A stretch of 64,000 bases of DNA from Bacteroidota bacterium (GCA_016699695.1 CP065006.1:2790001-2854000), one strand, 5' to 3'. Counted from the first letter of the stretch, positions 1 to 9,805 are shown. The notes: generated by a model from the letters alone, not told the origin. Made by a program: numbers and translations.

Positions 1-33
1 TATTTGAACGGATAAACTTTAACAATAGTATTC

Positions 34-789
34 ATGATACCTGATTCTATTCTTCAGCATCGTTCGGTGCGAAATTATCGCGCGGAAGAAATACCTGATG
101 AAACATTACAAAATATTTTAACAGCAGGAACCAGGGCTTCTACCACTGGTAATATGCAGGTTTACAGCATGGTGGTAACCCGCAATGAAACCCTGAAAGA
201 AAGGCTTTGGGAGGTGCATTTTAAACAAAATATGGTAAAACAAGCTCCTATTGTAATTACCTTTTGTGCCGACTTTAATCGATTTAATACATGGTGCCAA
301 CATCGCCAGGCATTGCCAGGTTACGATAATTTTTTATCCTTTTTTACTGCGGCAATCGATGCACTGCTTGTGGCACAAAACGTTGCTATTGCTGCTGAGA
401 GTGAAGGACTTGGAATTTGCTACCTTGGGACTACCACCTACCAGGCCGAAAAAATTATCGATATTCTGCAACTTCCAAAGTTTGTGGTACCTGTAACTAC
501 TCTTGTGATTGGCTATCCGGAAAAATGGCCTGAATTAACCGATCGCTTACCTCTTCAGGGTGTAGTTCATTTCGAAACCTATCGGGATTACACTTCAGTC
601 GATATCGATACCATTTATAAAGAAAAAGAGGCTTTAGAGCTTACTCATAGGCTTCTGGCCGAGAACAATAAGCAAACCCTTGCGCAGGTTTTTACAGATA
701 ATCGTTATACCAAAAAAGACAATGTCTTTTTTTCCAAAGCCTTGCTCAGGGTGCTCGAAAAGCAAGGGTTTATGAATTATGAGGAATAA
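34..789 (+). CDS. NfsA/FRP-like FMN-dependent nitroreductase
   Basis: A 251-residue protein of the nitroreductase superfamily. These flavoproteins use NAD(P)H to reduce nitro compounds, quinones or flavins in the cytoplasm. The FMN-phosphate motif HRSVRNY is at residues 9-15. ASTTGNMQ (about 35-42) and EGLGICYLGTT (about 124-134) match the family's flavin-contacting segments. PVTTLVIGYPE followed by the LPLQGVVHFETY tail resembles the NfsA/FRP branch rather than NfsB. The length is typical. The gene stands alone, 33 bp from the window start, so its upstream context is unseen. A hairpin terminator follows directly. The physiological substrate cannot be deduced. Confidence 0.85.
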   Translation: MIPDSILQHRSVRNYRAEEIPDETLQNILTAGTRASTTGNMQVYSMVVTRNETLKERLWEVHFKQNMVKQAPIVITFCADFNRFNTWCQHRQALPGYDNFLSFFTAAIDALLVAQNVAIAAESEGLGICYLGTTTYQAEKIIDILQLPKFVVPVTTLVIGYPEKWPELTDRLPLQGVVHFETYRDYTSVDIDTIYKEKEALELTHRLLAENNKQTLAQVFTDNRYTKKDNVFFSKALLRVLEKQGFMNYEE

Positions 790-790
790 A

Positions 791-820
791 AAAAGGCAGC
801 TGTTCGGGCTGCCTTTTTTT
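791..820. terminator. Bidirectional rho-independent terminator
   Basis: A 10-bp stem (791-800 pairing with 808-817, core GGCAGC/GCTGCC) with a 7-nt loop. It is flanked by A-runs on the left and T-runs on the right. It lies between the converging nitroreductase gene and the minus-strand secreted protein gene and can serve both. Confidence 0.85.
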
Positions 821-835
821 ATTGATTTTAAAGGG

Positions 836-3800
836 TTATTCTACAATCAGCTTGTGCTGTTGTGTTTCTGAGTTATTTGAGACCCTTACCAGGTAGAATC
901 CTTTTTCGAAGGTAGATATATCAATAGCCTGTCCATTGGTATTCCAGTAATGGTAAACTAATTTTCCGGCAGAATTGAAAATCTGCACCATCGATGGATC
1001 TTCGAATGCAGTTACAACAAAAATGGTTTCGGAACCCGGGTTCGGAAATACTCTGGATTGGGTAATCGATGTATTGCTGGTTCCCGTTGTACCTGTGCCA
1101 TTCAGGTTGACTAGGTAAGCTGGATTAACTGGATCATCGGAATAGATGGTCATGGTACCTGTTTCAACATCGGCTATAGTAGGGTTAAAATAAACTACCA
1201 GCATGCCGGGCTCATCGTACCAGATTTCAAATTCATCGTACATTTCATCCCATTCGAGCAAACTGAATGCAGAATTGGAGAAGACTATACTGTCTATGGT
1301 AACGTATTGTACGCCTGTATTCTCAAGACTAAGCAATATGTTTACGAGACCATTATTCAGAGGAATTTCGCCAAAGTCAAGCAGTCCGCTGGAAGAAATA
1401 TGCTCGGTGCCAGCTACAACCATAAGGTTAGCCGCCTGATTTCTTCCTGGAATAGCCATTCCGGTGATGTAGAGATCATAAATATAGGTATCGATGAATG
1501 GATAATTACTATACTTATTATACATATATAGCTCATCCGATAAATAACCAGGATCTGTGCGTGGTGTAAAGCTTATCGAAAAGTCGGCTGAATCGCCAGC
1601 TGGTATAATCAGGTTATCCGGAAGGTCGGTGAAGAATCCAGGTGTGTTTAAGTAGAACCTCGAAGAATCAATCACAACGTTATAACCATTTTGCGATACG
1701 ATTTGCAAGGTGGCAGTTTTAGAGCCATCCAACATCGATACATCCCCGAAATTCAAATTGCCATAATTAAAATTGGCTTCACCTTCTACAAATTCAACCT
1801 CAAATTCGGCATTTCCATCGGCAATATTGGCCAGGTAATACACAAATATAGGCTCTAACATATTGGTGCTGTAAATTTTGATGGTTGCATCGTGACTACC
1901 GTCAGGTAAGGTAGGATCGAATATTGTATTATAGGCATAACTTTCTCCAGGTGCCAGGGTTACCGGAAGCCCAGCAGCATTAAGCATTGTGGTTGCATCG
2001 TTGTCGCTTATGGTAACAGAATCGATGGTAACAGCGCTTTCGTGCAGGTTGGTGTATTCGAAAGTCACAGATTCGGAATAACCCTCATAATTATAGAAAT
2101 AGTAATTATTATACTCGTTTACATCGTTCGAACCATAGTAGCGAAGGTTAAATGCATGCCTTTCAATTCCAGCACCTTGCAAATGAATATAAGCCCAATT
2201 ATAAACATCCTCAAAGTAAATTTCGGTCCACTCTTCGAACAGATAACCATAATCGGGATCGAACATTATTCCAAAATTAAGGGTATCACCTGCTGGTATG
2301 TAAATATTCGAAAGTGAACTATAAGTTGCACCTTCATCATCAATCCAGTAAAAGTAATTACCTACATAATTCCAATCGATATAGCCACCTGTTTCGCCAC
2401 TGTTCACGACCATTAAATCTACCTCTGTAAAATCGTTATTGCGTATGGCAGTGCCCATATCAATTTCAAGATATACATCGCGATCTACGGGCACACCCTG
2501 GTAGTAAAGAGTGAAAACCGGAGGATTGACCACTTCCGGTATAAAACCTTTACCACGCAAGTAAATTGTGTCTGTCCGGCCGGCTGTGGTATCGTTGTGG
2601 TGGAAAATCAGCAATCCATGGGTGATCCCGGTAGAATCGGAAGGGGTAAAGATGATACCTTCTTCGCCTTCGCTATTACCCTGTCCGGGATTCAGGTTGA
2701 TGGGGTTTTCGCCCACGAAACTAAAATCATTTCCAACAATTTCCATGGTGATGTTCAGCGGAACACTACCCAGGTTTTTCAGCCAGATGTAGTTCTGATA
2801 GGCTGTTGTTCCAACATTTATGGTTCCAAAATCTACCACCAGGCTGTCGGGTCCGGCAGAAAACCAGGGACCATCGATTTCGAGATAAGTACCGTCGAAC
2901 ATGCTTTGAGCAGCCATCCAGTGTGTTTGCGATACGTTTTCACCATCGCGGTTATCAAACTCATAGGTTAAACCAAAAACCTGCTGACGACTTCTATTTG
3001 CTCCGAAGCCAATGGTTACAATAGCAGTATCGCCGTATTCAATTAGCGTACTTGACCAGCTATAAACCCAGAAGGCATTATTTCCTCCGTATTTAAAATA
3101 GTAGTTGCTGACGTCGAGTGGTACCATACCTTTATTGGTAAGTGCCAGATCGATGTAAACATTAGCGGAGGTTTCCGGGATGAGGGAAGTATCAACGATC
3201 ATTCTTGGATTAAAGAAATTATCGGTACCTATTATCACTCCATCTAGCGACAATTCAGGGATAACTTCAAGCGGGGCATCAACGGCTTCACCTTCGAATA
3301 CAATCATGAAGGGCGAGGCTGTGTCGTTCGATACGATGAATAAGGTATCGCTTACCAACCCTACCGCCAAAGGTTGATAGGTATAACTTATAGGTGTACC
3401 AAAAGCTGTTGGGATGCTGTCTTCTGCAGCCTGACTCACTACCAGACCGGCTGTTGAAGTATAAATGGTATCGATAATTAAGAGTGTATCGCGACCGAAG
3501 TTTGCTAATACAAAATCACCGCTAATGGATTGAAGGGTTGAGTAATATCTGTTATAAAGGGTCGTGTCGTTTCTGAGTAATTCTGTTTCATCATACAGGT
3601 ACAAGGTAGGCACATCCCTTGTCAGATTGGGTAAGCCAACCACATCAATGGCTACATTGTCGAGATACCATCCCGGATACACCACAGATCCATCGGTAGT
3701 AAAATAAAACCTTACCTGAATGGTTTGGCCGGCATAGGCATTGAGCGAAATGTTTTGTAGATTATATCCCCCAAAGTTGCCGCTTCTACCCCCCAGGAGG

Positions 3801-4198
3801 GTTGTCCAGTTAGTGCCATCGGTCGATACCTGAACATAGCTATAGTCATAATTACTTTCGGTGTAATGGTATTCATAAAAAGAAAGAGTAATGCTGCTTG
3901 CCGTAGAGGGTAGGGCAACCGTACCGGAAGTTAATGAATAAGTCATTGAATTGGAATAATTGCCATTTAATATGGTGGCAGCCACATTGCTTCCGGCATA
4001 GGCAAATCCGGGCCCGGAGGTAGGAATTCCAATTTGAAATCCTGGCGAAGCTGTCCAGCCGGGGGCTCCTGTTTCGAAATCTTCGAAAAGAATGGTTCCG
4101 CTGCCCATTGTATCTACAGGCACCAGTGCCTGCGAAAAGGCTGTCTGGCTGATTGGCAGCAGAAAAGAGATGAGTAAAAAAAGTATGTAGTGTTTCAT
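836..4198 (-). CDS. Large secreted T9SS cargo protein with choice-of-anchor-D (ASH/HYDIN-like) repeats
   Basis: A 1120-residue exported protein. It has a signal peptide (residues 1 to about 22, ending AFSQ). A jelly-roll, adhesin-like domain follows at about 36-187 (starts ILFEDFETGAPGW, ends PGWYLDNVAID). A long series of Ig-like ASH/choice-of-anchor-D modules comes next; each carries a phrase like LANFGRDTLLI or DFGTINVGTTAYQNYIWLKN. The last ~75 residues are a type A T9SS sorting domain (VFPNPGSETIF, then DISTFEKGFYLVRV). Proteins of this kind are exported by the type IX system and attached to the surface or released. No catalytic motif is visible, so adhesion or surface-layer function is inference. 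It is a tandem paralogue of the gene immediately upstream and is separated from it by a terminator. Confidence 0.85.
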   Translation of the reverse strand: MKHYILFLLISFLLPISQTAFSQALVPVDTMGSGTILFEDFETGAPGWTASPGFQIGIPTSGPGFAYAGSNVAATILNGNYSNSMTYSLTSGTVALPSTASSITLSFYEYHYTESNYDYSYVQVSTDGTNWTTLLGGRSGNFGGYNLQNISLNAYAGQTIQVRFYFTTDGSVVYPGWYLDNVAIDVVGLPNLTRDVPTLYLYDETELLRNDTTLYNRYYSTLQSISGDFVLANFGRDTLLIIDTIYTSTAGLVVSQAAEDSIPTAFGTPISYTYQPLAVGLVSDTLFIVSNDTASPFMIVFEGEAVDAPLEVIPELSLDGVIIGTDNFFNPRMIVDTSLIPETSANVYIDLALTNKGMVPLDVSNYYFKYGGNNAFWVYSWSSTLIEYGDTAIVTIGFGANRSRQQVFGLTYEFDNRDGENVSQTHWMAAQSMFDGTYLEIDGPWFSAGPDSLVVDFGTINVGTTAYQNYIWLKNLGSVPLNITMEIVGNDFSFVGENPINLNPGQGNSEGEEGIIFTPSDSTGITHGLLIFHHNDTTAGRTDTIYLRGKGFIPEVVNPPVFTLYYQGVPVDRDVYLEIDMGTAIRNNDFTEVDLMVVNSGETGGYIDWNYVGNYFYWIDDEGATYSSLSNIYIPAGDTLNFGIMFDPDYGYLFEEWTEIYFEDVYNWAYIHLQGAGIERHAFNLRYYGSNDVNEYNNYYFYNYEGYSESVTFEYTNLHESAVTIDSVTISDNDATTMLNAAGLPVTLAPGESYAYNTIFDPTLPDGSHDATIKIYSTNMLEPIFVYYLANIADGNAEFEVEFVEGEANFNYGNLNFGDVSMLDGSKTATLQIVSQNGYNVVIDSSRFYLNTPGFFTDLPDNLIIPAGDSADFSISFTPRTDPGYLSDELYMYNKYSNYPFIDTYIYDLYITGMAIPGRNQAANLMVVAGTEHISSSGLLDFGEIPLNNGLVNILLSLENTGVQYVTIDSIVFSNSAFSLLEWDEMYDEFEIWYDEPGMLVVYFNPTIADVETGTMTIYSDDPVNPAYLVNLNGTGTTGTSNTSITQSRVFPNPGSETIFVVTAFEDPSMVQIFNSAGKLVYHYWNTNGQAIDISTFEKGFYLVRVSNNSETQQHKLIVE

Positions 4199-4249
4199 AA
4201 ATTTGTTATTTTTTGTTATTCTTTGAACGAAAAAAATGATAAACCAAAA

Positions 4250-4280
4250 GGTAAAGTGGCAGTCTGACTGCCACCTTACC
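4250..4280 (-). terminator. Rho-independent terminator of the upstream T9SS cargo gene
   Basis: A 14-bp stem (4250-4263 with 4267-4280) and a 3-nt loop. The single imperfect pair is a G-U wobble when read on the minus strand. Minus-strand transcripts then run into a T-rich stretch. It lies 7 bp beyond the stop of the 4287-7658 gene and should separate the two paralogues into different transcripts. Confidence 0.7.
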
Positions 4281-4286
4281 GTTGTC

Positions 4287-7200
4287 TTATTGTTTTATCA
4301 GTTTTAACACTGAGTTACCTTGTTCGTTCTGAATGTTTACTACATATATTCCGCTTTCGAATGCCGAAATGTCAATTGACTGGTTATTCTCAACCATTTC
4401 GTTGTAAACAATTGCTCCTGCAGCATTATAGATCAATACTTTCGAAAGCATATCGGTTCCTGTAAGTATGCGTACTATCTCTGTTGCAGGGTTCGGGAAC
4501 ACACCAGTTGCGCCTATTTCGGCTTCTCCAATGCCGGTTGTACCTGTACCAGTAAGGTTCACAACATACGTCGGATGAGTTGGATCGTTAGACTCAATGG
4601 TCATTGTACCATCCGTAATCACGGCTTCGTCAGGGTTGAAGTACAGTAAAAGATCGGAGGTATATTCATACCATACGTAGAAATTGCTGTACATATCTTC
4701 CCATTCCATCATGCTGAAAGCAGGATTGCTAAAGGTAATGGTGTCTACCATAATTAAATCTACACCAGAGTTTTTAAGACTTACTATAAGATTCTTCACT
4801 CCACCGTTGGCTGGTGCAGATCCAAAGCTAATGGTTCCATCGTTCGGGATGATGGTGCTGCCGGCAACAACTGACAAGACAGCAGCCTGAGGATAATCAG
4901 GTTCAGCCTCACCTTCGAGGTATAAGTCAAAATACTCTGCATACAAATTAGGATAGTCGGAGTAGGAGTAGAACAGGTATATATTGTTGTATTCATTTCC
5001 TTCGCTTCCCCTTGGCTCGTATGTTACATCGAAATCAACTGAATCACCGGCAGGTATAACGAGATTATTGGTAATTCCATCTATGTTGAAGAAGGTAGGC
5101 TGTTCTTCGATCTGCAGCGAATCAATTTCAACATTGTAACCATTGGTTGAGTAGAGGCGCATGTTGGCAGTTTTTGTTCCATCAATAGAGGAAACAGTCC
5201 AGAAATCGATTTCATCGCCGTAAAAGGCCAGTTCATCTTCCTCATTTAGCAACTCTAGCTCGAAATTACCTTGTCCATTCGCAATATTTTCGAGGTAATA
5301 CACATAAATCGGTTCGATGAGGTTAGTGCTATACACCCTGATGGTAGCTTCGTGTAGACCATCAGGTATACTGGGGTCAAACGTAACATTGTATTCAAAA
5401 GACTCACCGGGTTCAAGGGTAACTGGCAGACCTGTTGCATGAAGCATAGTGGTGGGATCATTGTCGCTCATGGTTACTGAATCGAGTGTAACCGCGCTTT
5501 CGTGCAGGTTGGTATAGGTGTAAAATCTGGTTTCCAGGTAGCCATCGTATGTGTAGGTATAATAAGTATCGTATTCATCTACATCATATCCATAATTGTC
5601 GCGCAGGTTAAAGGCATGGCGTTCGATACCCAAACCATTGACCTGGAAGTTTAAATAGTTGTATTCATCTTCGAGGTAAATCGATGTAGAATATTGGAAA
5701 ACATAGCCATAATCTGGATCGAACATGATGCCGAAATTCAGTGTATCACCGGCAGGAATGAAGATGTTATTTCTCGAATTCCAGGTTGATCCGTTTTCGT
5801 CGATCCAATAGAAATAACTACCCAGGTAATTCCAGTCGATATATCCTCCGGATTCTCCTGTGTTGACGATGCTGAATGAAACTTCTTTAGTTTCGTTATA
5901 AATTATGGCAGTTCCAAGATCAATATTCAGATAATCTTCCCTGTTAATTTCAGTTCCTTCGTAATAGATCACAAAACTGGCAGGTTGAAGTATCTCAGGA
6001 ATATATCCTTTACCACGCAGGTAAACAGTATCTATCTGGCCGGTAGTGGTATCGTTGTGGTGGAAGATCAGCAAGCCTTGTATAATTCCGGTAGAATCGG
6101 AAGGGGTAAAGAGGATGCCTTCTTCCCCTTCATAGTTGCCTTGTCCGGGATTCAGGTTGATGGGGTTTTCTCCCATGAAGCTAAAGTCACTTCCAACAAT
6201 TTCCATAGTAATGTTTAGTGGAACACTGCCCAGGTTTTTGAGCCAGATGTAGTTCTGATAGTCCGATGAACCAACGGTTACGGTTCCAAAATCTACCACC
6301 AGGCTGTCGGGACCGGCAGAGTACCAGGGGCCATCGATTTCGAGGTAGGTGCCATCGAAACTGCTGTTGGCAGCAAACCAATGCGACCAGCGTGCAAGGT
6401 CGTTATCGCGGGTTTCAAACTCGTAGGTCAGGGCAAATACCTGTTGACGGCTGCGCTGTGCTTCAAACCCTATGGTGATTATGGCGGTATCGCCGTATTC
6501 TATAAAATCGTCAGACCAGCTGTCAATCCAAAAGGCCTGTCCACCACCATATTTAAAATAGTAATTGTTAATATCGAGTGGCGATGCGCCCTTATTAGTG
6601 AGGTGCAGGTCGAAGTATACGTTGGTAGATGTTTCGGGTATCAATGATGTATCAATCACCACTAACGGGTTAAAGAAGTTGTCGGGGTTTTGAATGGCAC
6701 CCATGTAAGAAAGCTCAGGCATAGGTTCCAATGCTGCAGGTGCTGCACTTCCGTTAAAGACTACGTACCACGGCGAATTGGGGTCGTTACTAAATACCCT
6801 TAATGTATCGCTGAACAAACCAACTGCTGTAGGTAATACAGTTACTGTTACAGGAGTTCCGAAGGCATAAGGGATGCTATCTTCAAGGAAACTAGCAGTA
6901 ACAAAACCAAATTCAGATACAATTGAATCAATAACCAACAGTGTGTCCACCCCAAAATTGGCAAGGGTAGTATTGTAGATTACTGGTTCTATAGTGGAGT
7001 AATAATCAGTTACTACCTGACCAGAGGGTACATAATTGCCTTCCGGATCGAGCAATACTGCAGTAGGGGCAGGTTCGGCAATTGGTGCCTTGCAGGTGAC
7101 TTCAAACACATCGGCATAATAGCCATAAACACCATACGGGCCAGGGTTGTAACTAGACACATAAATAATTATCCTGACAGATTGGCCGGCATAGGCAGAT

Positions 7201-7658
7201 AGGTCAAAATTCAGGTTGTTGTTATAGATACTTTGCCAGTAATAAAGAGAACGGTAGGAGAGTGTATTCCACCCCGATCCGTTGTCGATGTAAATATAGA
7301 GGTCGGCTCCATAAAAATAATAATTTTCGATAAACGACAGGTTGATGTCTTGCACATCGGCAGGCAGGGTAAAGAAAGGTGAGTAAAGGTAACTGCTTGC
7401 CCAATCGATGTAACTGTCAAGGTCGGTTACAGCCGAATTGTTTCCCTGAATTGGGCCCCAGCCATAAGTGGGTGTACCAATTTCAAATTCTCCGGTAAGC
7501 GTCCATCCGGCACCACCGGTTTCAAAATCTTCCGCAAAAACAGTAGAATCTTGCTGATACACATCAACAGGCACCAGATTCTGGGCATAGATTTTCGGGT
7601 TAAGTACTCCTAATAGCATGATAATGAGGAATACCGAACAAAAGTAGATTTTTTTCAT
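4287..7658 (-). CDS. Large secreted T9SS cargo protein, tandem paralogue
   Basis: A 1123-residue paralogue of the 836-4198 product with the same layout. It has a signal peptide (about 1-25, ending IYAQ) and an N-terminal jelly-roll domain (VFAEDFETGGAGWTL to about residue 187). Repeated choice-of-anchor-D/ASH Ig-like modules follow, then a C-terminal type A sorting domain (GVFPNPATEIVRI, then DISAFESGIYVVNI). The middle (about residues 330-640) is nearly identical to its neighbour, while the N-terminal domain and several later modules have diverged. It is very rich in Tyr, Asn, Asp and Ser, as expected of an extracellular beta protein. No enzyme motif is visible. Surface adhesion or a structural role is inferred. 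Confidence 0.85.
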   Translation of the reverse strand: MKKIYFCSVFLIIMLLGVLNPKIYAQNLVPVDVYQQDSTVFAEDFETGGAGWTLTGEFEIGTPTYGWGPIQGNNSAVTDLDSYIDWASSYLYSPFFTLPADVQDINLSFIENYYFYGADLYIYIDNGSGWNTLSYRSLYYWQSIYNNNLNFDLSAYAGQSVRIIIYVSSYNPGPYGVYGYYADVFEVTCKAPIAEPAPTAVLLDPEGNYVPSGQVVTDYYSTIEPVIYNTTLANFGVDTLLVIDSIVSEFGFVTASFLEDSIPYAFGTPVTVTVLPTAVGLFSDTLRVFSNDPNSPWYVVFNGSAAPAALEPMPELSYMGAIQNPDNFFNPLVVIDTSLIPETSTNVYFDLHLTNKGASPLDINNYYFKYGGGQAFWIDSWSDDFIEYGDTAIITIGFEAQRSRQQVFALTYEFETRDNDLARWSHWFAANSSFDGTYLEIDGPWYSAGPDSLVVDFGTVTVGSSDYQNYIWLKNLGSVPLNITMEIVGSDFSFMGENPINLNPGQGNYEGEEGILFTPSDSTGIIQGLLIFHHNDTTTGQIDTVYLRGKGYIPEILQPASFVIYYEGTEINREDYLNIDLGTAIIYNETKEVSFSIVNTGESGGYIDWNYLGSYFYWIDENGSTWNSRNNIFIPAGDTLNFGIMFDPDYGYVFQYSTSIYLEDEYNYLNFQVNGLGIERHAFNLRDNYGYDVDEYDTYYTYTYDGYLETRFYTYTNLHESAVTLDSVTMSDNDPTTMLHATGLPVTLEPGESFEYNVTFDPSIPDGLHEATIRVYSTNLIEPIYVYYLENIANGQGNFELELLNEEDELAFYGDEIDFWTVSSIDGTKTANMRLYSTNGYNVEIDSLQIEEQPTFFNIDGITNNLVIPAGDSVDFDVTYEPRGSEGNEYNNIYLFYSYSDYPNLYAEYFDLYLEGEAEPDYPQAAVLSVVAGSTIIPNDGTISFGSAPANGGVKNLIVSLKNSGVDLIMVDTITFSNPAFSMMEWEDMYSNFYVWYEYTSDLLLYFNPDEAVITDGTMTIESNDPTHPTYVVNLTGTGTTGIGEAEIGATGVFPNPATEIVRILTGTDMLSKVLIYNAAGAIVYNEMVENNQSIDISAFESGIYVVNIQNEQGNSVLKLIKQ

Positions 7659-7787
7659 AGGATATAATTTTTGTTAATGGATTAAAAGAGATGATTCAAC
7701 TTTTCTGCATTTTCAGAAAGTTAAAAATGTTTTTTGCCATTACCAATAGCTTTTTGAAGAAAGTTGGTTTAAAATTGATAGAAATAA

Positions 7788-7820
7788 AAAAGTCCCCGGC
7801 AAATCTATGACGAGGACTTT
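7788..7820 (-). terminator. Rho-independent terminator after Ldh2-type gene
   Basis: Read on the minus strand, a 10-bp stem with AAAGTCC and GGACTTT arms (7789-7795 and 7814-7820, extended inward through CG pairs) is followed by a run of T. It lies about 20 bp past the stop of the minus-strand dehydrogenase gene. Confidence 0.75.
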
Positions 7821-7841
7821 ATTAGTTTGGACAAAAAATGC

Positions 7842-8918
7842 TTATTTAAGATCGAATTCAATCTTTAGTGCCAGTGCAATTTCTTTAAGGTCAGCAGCTA
7901 TAGCAGGGATAATCGGGATGCCATCTTTCATAATCTTTTCTTCTTTTTCCCGTTCGGGTTCACCCGGAATGCGCACCCGATCAACACCTGTCGCAGGTTT
8001 GGCACTTTTATAGGTTTCAATCCATTTGTCCATTTGGTTTAAAAAAGTTTGTTTAGGTTGCCAGGCATCGATGCGCATGGCACCGAAGAAATGGCCGGTG
8101 CCTTCGCCCACCTTCTCATCGAGAACCGGCAGATAGGCCACAGAAGGTGGACAAAAAGGGCCAAAATTAGCACCCGAGAAGACGCATGAAAAAATATCGA
8201 CAATGGTACTCATGCAATAGCCTTTATGGCTTCCATGTTCGAGGTCGCCACCCAGGGTTACCATCGACCCGCCTGATTTTAAGATGGTGGGGTCGTTGCT
8301 CGGCATTCCATCTTTATCCTGCACATAGCCAAACGATACTTTTTCGCCCTTTTTCTCGGCCACGGCAAGTTTTCCACGGGCAATTGGAGTAGTTGCAAAA
8401 TCGGCTACATAAGCAGGATACCTGCCTGCAGGCACTGCTACGGCAATTGGGTTGGTACCCATCATTTTGCTGACTGAACCGGCAGGGGCTACCAGTGGGT
8501 TGGCATTGGTCATCGACATACCAATCATGTCTTTTTCGAGAGCCATCATGGCATAATAACCAGCTATTCCATAGTGGTTAGAGCCCCGGGTAGAAACCCA
8601 GCCAGTACCTGCTTTTTCAGCTTTTTCCATGGCAATTTCCATAGAACGGGTGGCTGCTATCATGCCCACAGCGCCATCTCCATCGACCACTGCTGTGCTG
8701 GGTGTTTCGTGTACTATACGAATATTCGGCCGGATGTTGATTCGGTTGGCTTTCCATAATTCGTAATAGTCTTTGATGCGAATCATACCGTGTGAGGGCA
8801 GACCTCGCATCTCAGCTGCCATGAATACTTTAGCTGTTTTCATGGAATCGTCGGCACTGCAGCCCATTTTTTTAAAAACTTCGGCAGTAAAATTCAGCAG
8901 GTAATCGTAAGTATACAT
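7842..8918 (-). CDS. Ldh2-family malate/L-lactate (ureidoglycolate-type) dehydrogenase
   Basis: A 358-residue protein of the Ldh2/MdhII family, NAD(P)-dependent oxidoreductases of 2-hydroxy acids that are unrelated to classical malate dehydrogenase. Family signatures are MRGLPSHGMIRI with the conserved His at residue 43, RGSNHYGIAGYYA (about 109-121), NPLVAPAGSVSKMMGTNPIAVAVP (about 140-163) and the segment DFATTPIARGKL. The length is standard. It is monocistronic, with its own terminator. The substrate could be malate, lactate, ureidoglycolate or a sugar-derived hydroxy acid; the sequence does not settle this. A TATTTTTG box on the minus strand (8955-8962) could be its -7 element, but no good -33 partner was found. 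Confidence 0.85.
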   Translation of the reverse strand: MYTYDYLLNFTAEVFKKMGCSADDSMKTAKVFMAAEMRGLPSHGMIRIKDYYELWKANRINIRPNIRIVHETPSTAVVDGDGAVGMIAATRSMEIAMEKAEKAGTGWVSTRGSNHYGIAGYYAMMALEKDMIGMSMTNANPLVAPAGSVSKMMGTNPIAVAVPAGRYPAYVADFATTPIARGKLAVAEKKGEKVSFGYVQDKDGMPSNDPTILKSGGSMVTLGGDLEHGSHKGYCMSTIVDIFSCVFSGANFGPFCPPSVAYLPVLDEKVGEGTGHFFGAMRIDAWQPKQTFLNQMDKWIETYKSAKPATGVDRVRIPGEPEREKEEKIMKDGIPIIPAIAADLKEIALALKIEFDLK

Positions 8919-8993
8919 AAGTTAAAGTTTAGGATCGTTTGTTTTTTTGCCGACCAAAAATAACAATATGTTTAGTATATCCTGTCATGTGTC

Positions 8994-9023
8994 TTTTCGG
9001 TACGCTAAAAAATACTATTTTTG
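8994..9023 (+). promoter_or_regulatory. Possible promoter for porT
   Basis: TATTTTTG at 9016-9023 fits the Bacteroidota -7 consensus TAnnTTTG. The -33 partner is imperfect (TTTT at 8994-8997, 18 nt away). The implied transcript start is about 30 nt before the GTG start codon of porT. Confidence 0.4.
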
Positions 9024-9058
9024 AGGACATTGCGTTTTTAAGCTAAAACCTATTCGAC

Positions 9059-9805
9059 GTGAAGAATTTTATTTTCTTTCTCTTCTTTTTGATGAGCCTT
9101 TCAGAGCTTTCAGCTCAAAAGCCGCGTGTGAAGAACGATCCGACTCACGACGATAAACTCATACATTTTGGTTTTTCGCTGGGGTTGAATTTTATGGATT
9201 TTTCGGTTTATCAGTCACCCGAAGCTTTATCGGGGCCTTATTATGCAGGCATAAAAAGTGTGCAGCCAGGCATCAACATTCAGGCTATATCCAACCTTAG
9301 GCTGGCCGAAAATTGGGATTTCCGTGCATTGCCCGGCATATCTTTTGGCGAAAGAAATTTTTATTTTTATAAGCTAGGAGTCAATACTCCCGATGGGCGT
9401 GAAGATAGTATGATGTATGGTGGTTTGCCTTACCGCATGGAATCTTCTTTTATTGAATTGCCTTTGCTTTTTAAGTATAAAGCCAAAAGGATGAATAATT
9501 TCCGCCCCTATTTTATTGGCGGAGGCAATTTGCGCTACGACCTTGCAGTTAAAAAAGAGTACGATTATAAAGAGCAGCTTTTTATGGTAAAACCCATGGA
9601 TTTTTACCTCGAAGTAGGAACTGGTTTCGATTTTTACCTTACTTATTTCAAATTTGGGCTTGAACTAAAATACTCTGTTGGCATGACGAACTTGTTCAGA
9701 AGTACGAATCCTTCAGGAGTTCCTCCGAAAGAAAATGCTGTTTATACCGATATGCTCAGCGAATTAAAGTCGCATATTTTTACAATTTCCTTTCACTTCG
9801 AATAA
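9059..9805 (+). CDS. porT: Type IX secretion protein PorT (outer-membrane beta-barrel)
   Basis: A 248-residue protein with a signal peptide (about 1-19, cleavage after LSAQ) and an eight-strand-type outer-membrane barrel pattern. The opening of the mature protein, KLIHFGFSLGLNFMDFSVY, is characteristic of PorT, an outer-membrane component required by the gliding/type IX secretion apparatus. Its size matches the ~245-residue PorT of Porphyromonas. The start is GTG: the in-frame stop TAA at 9044-9046 excludes any upstream start. No Shine-Dalgarno is present. Its last 13 bp overlap the converging RNA methyltransferase gene. Three probable T9SS substrates lie in this window, consistent with a working system; other Por genes are not seen here. 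Confidence 0.8.
   Translation: MKNFIFFLFFLMSLSELSAQKPRVKNDPTHDDKLIHFGFSLGLNFMDFSVYQSPEALSGPYYAGIKSVQPGINIQAISNLRLAENWDFRALPGISFGERNFYFYKLGVNTPDGREDSMMYGGLPYRMESSFIELPLLFKYKAKRMNNFRPYFIGGGNLRYDLAVKKEYDYKEQLFMVKPMDFYLEVGTGFDFYLTYFKFGLELKYSVGMTNLFRSTNPSGVPPKENAVYTDMLSELKSHIFTISFHFE

Noticed and set aside
2568..3024. Open frames opposite the T9SS cargo genes, and similar frames opposite rpoB, rpoC and rplA
   Set aside because: They are antisense shadows of strongly coding frames, without family signatures of their own.
836..7658. Repeated DNA segments considered as a CRISPR or satellite array
   Set aside because: The similarity is between two coding paralogues and between Ig-like modules; there are no regularly spaced short repeats.
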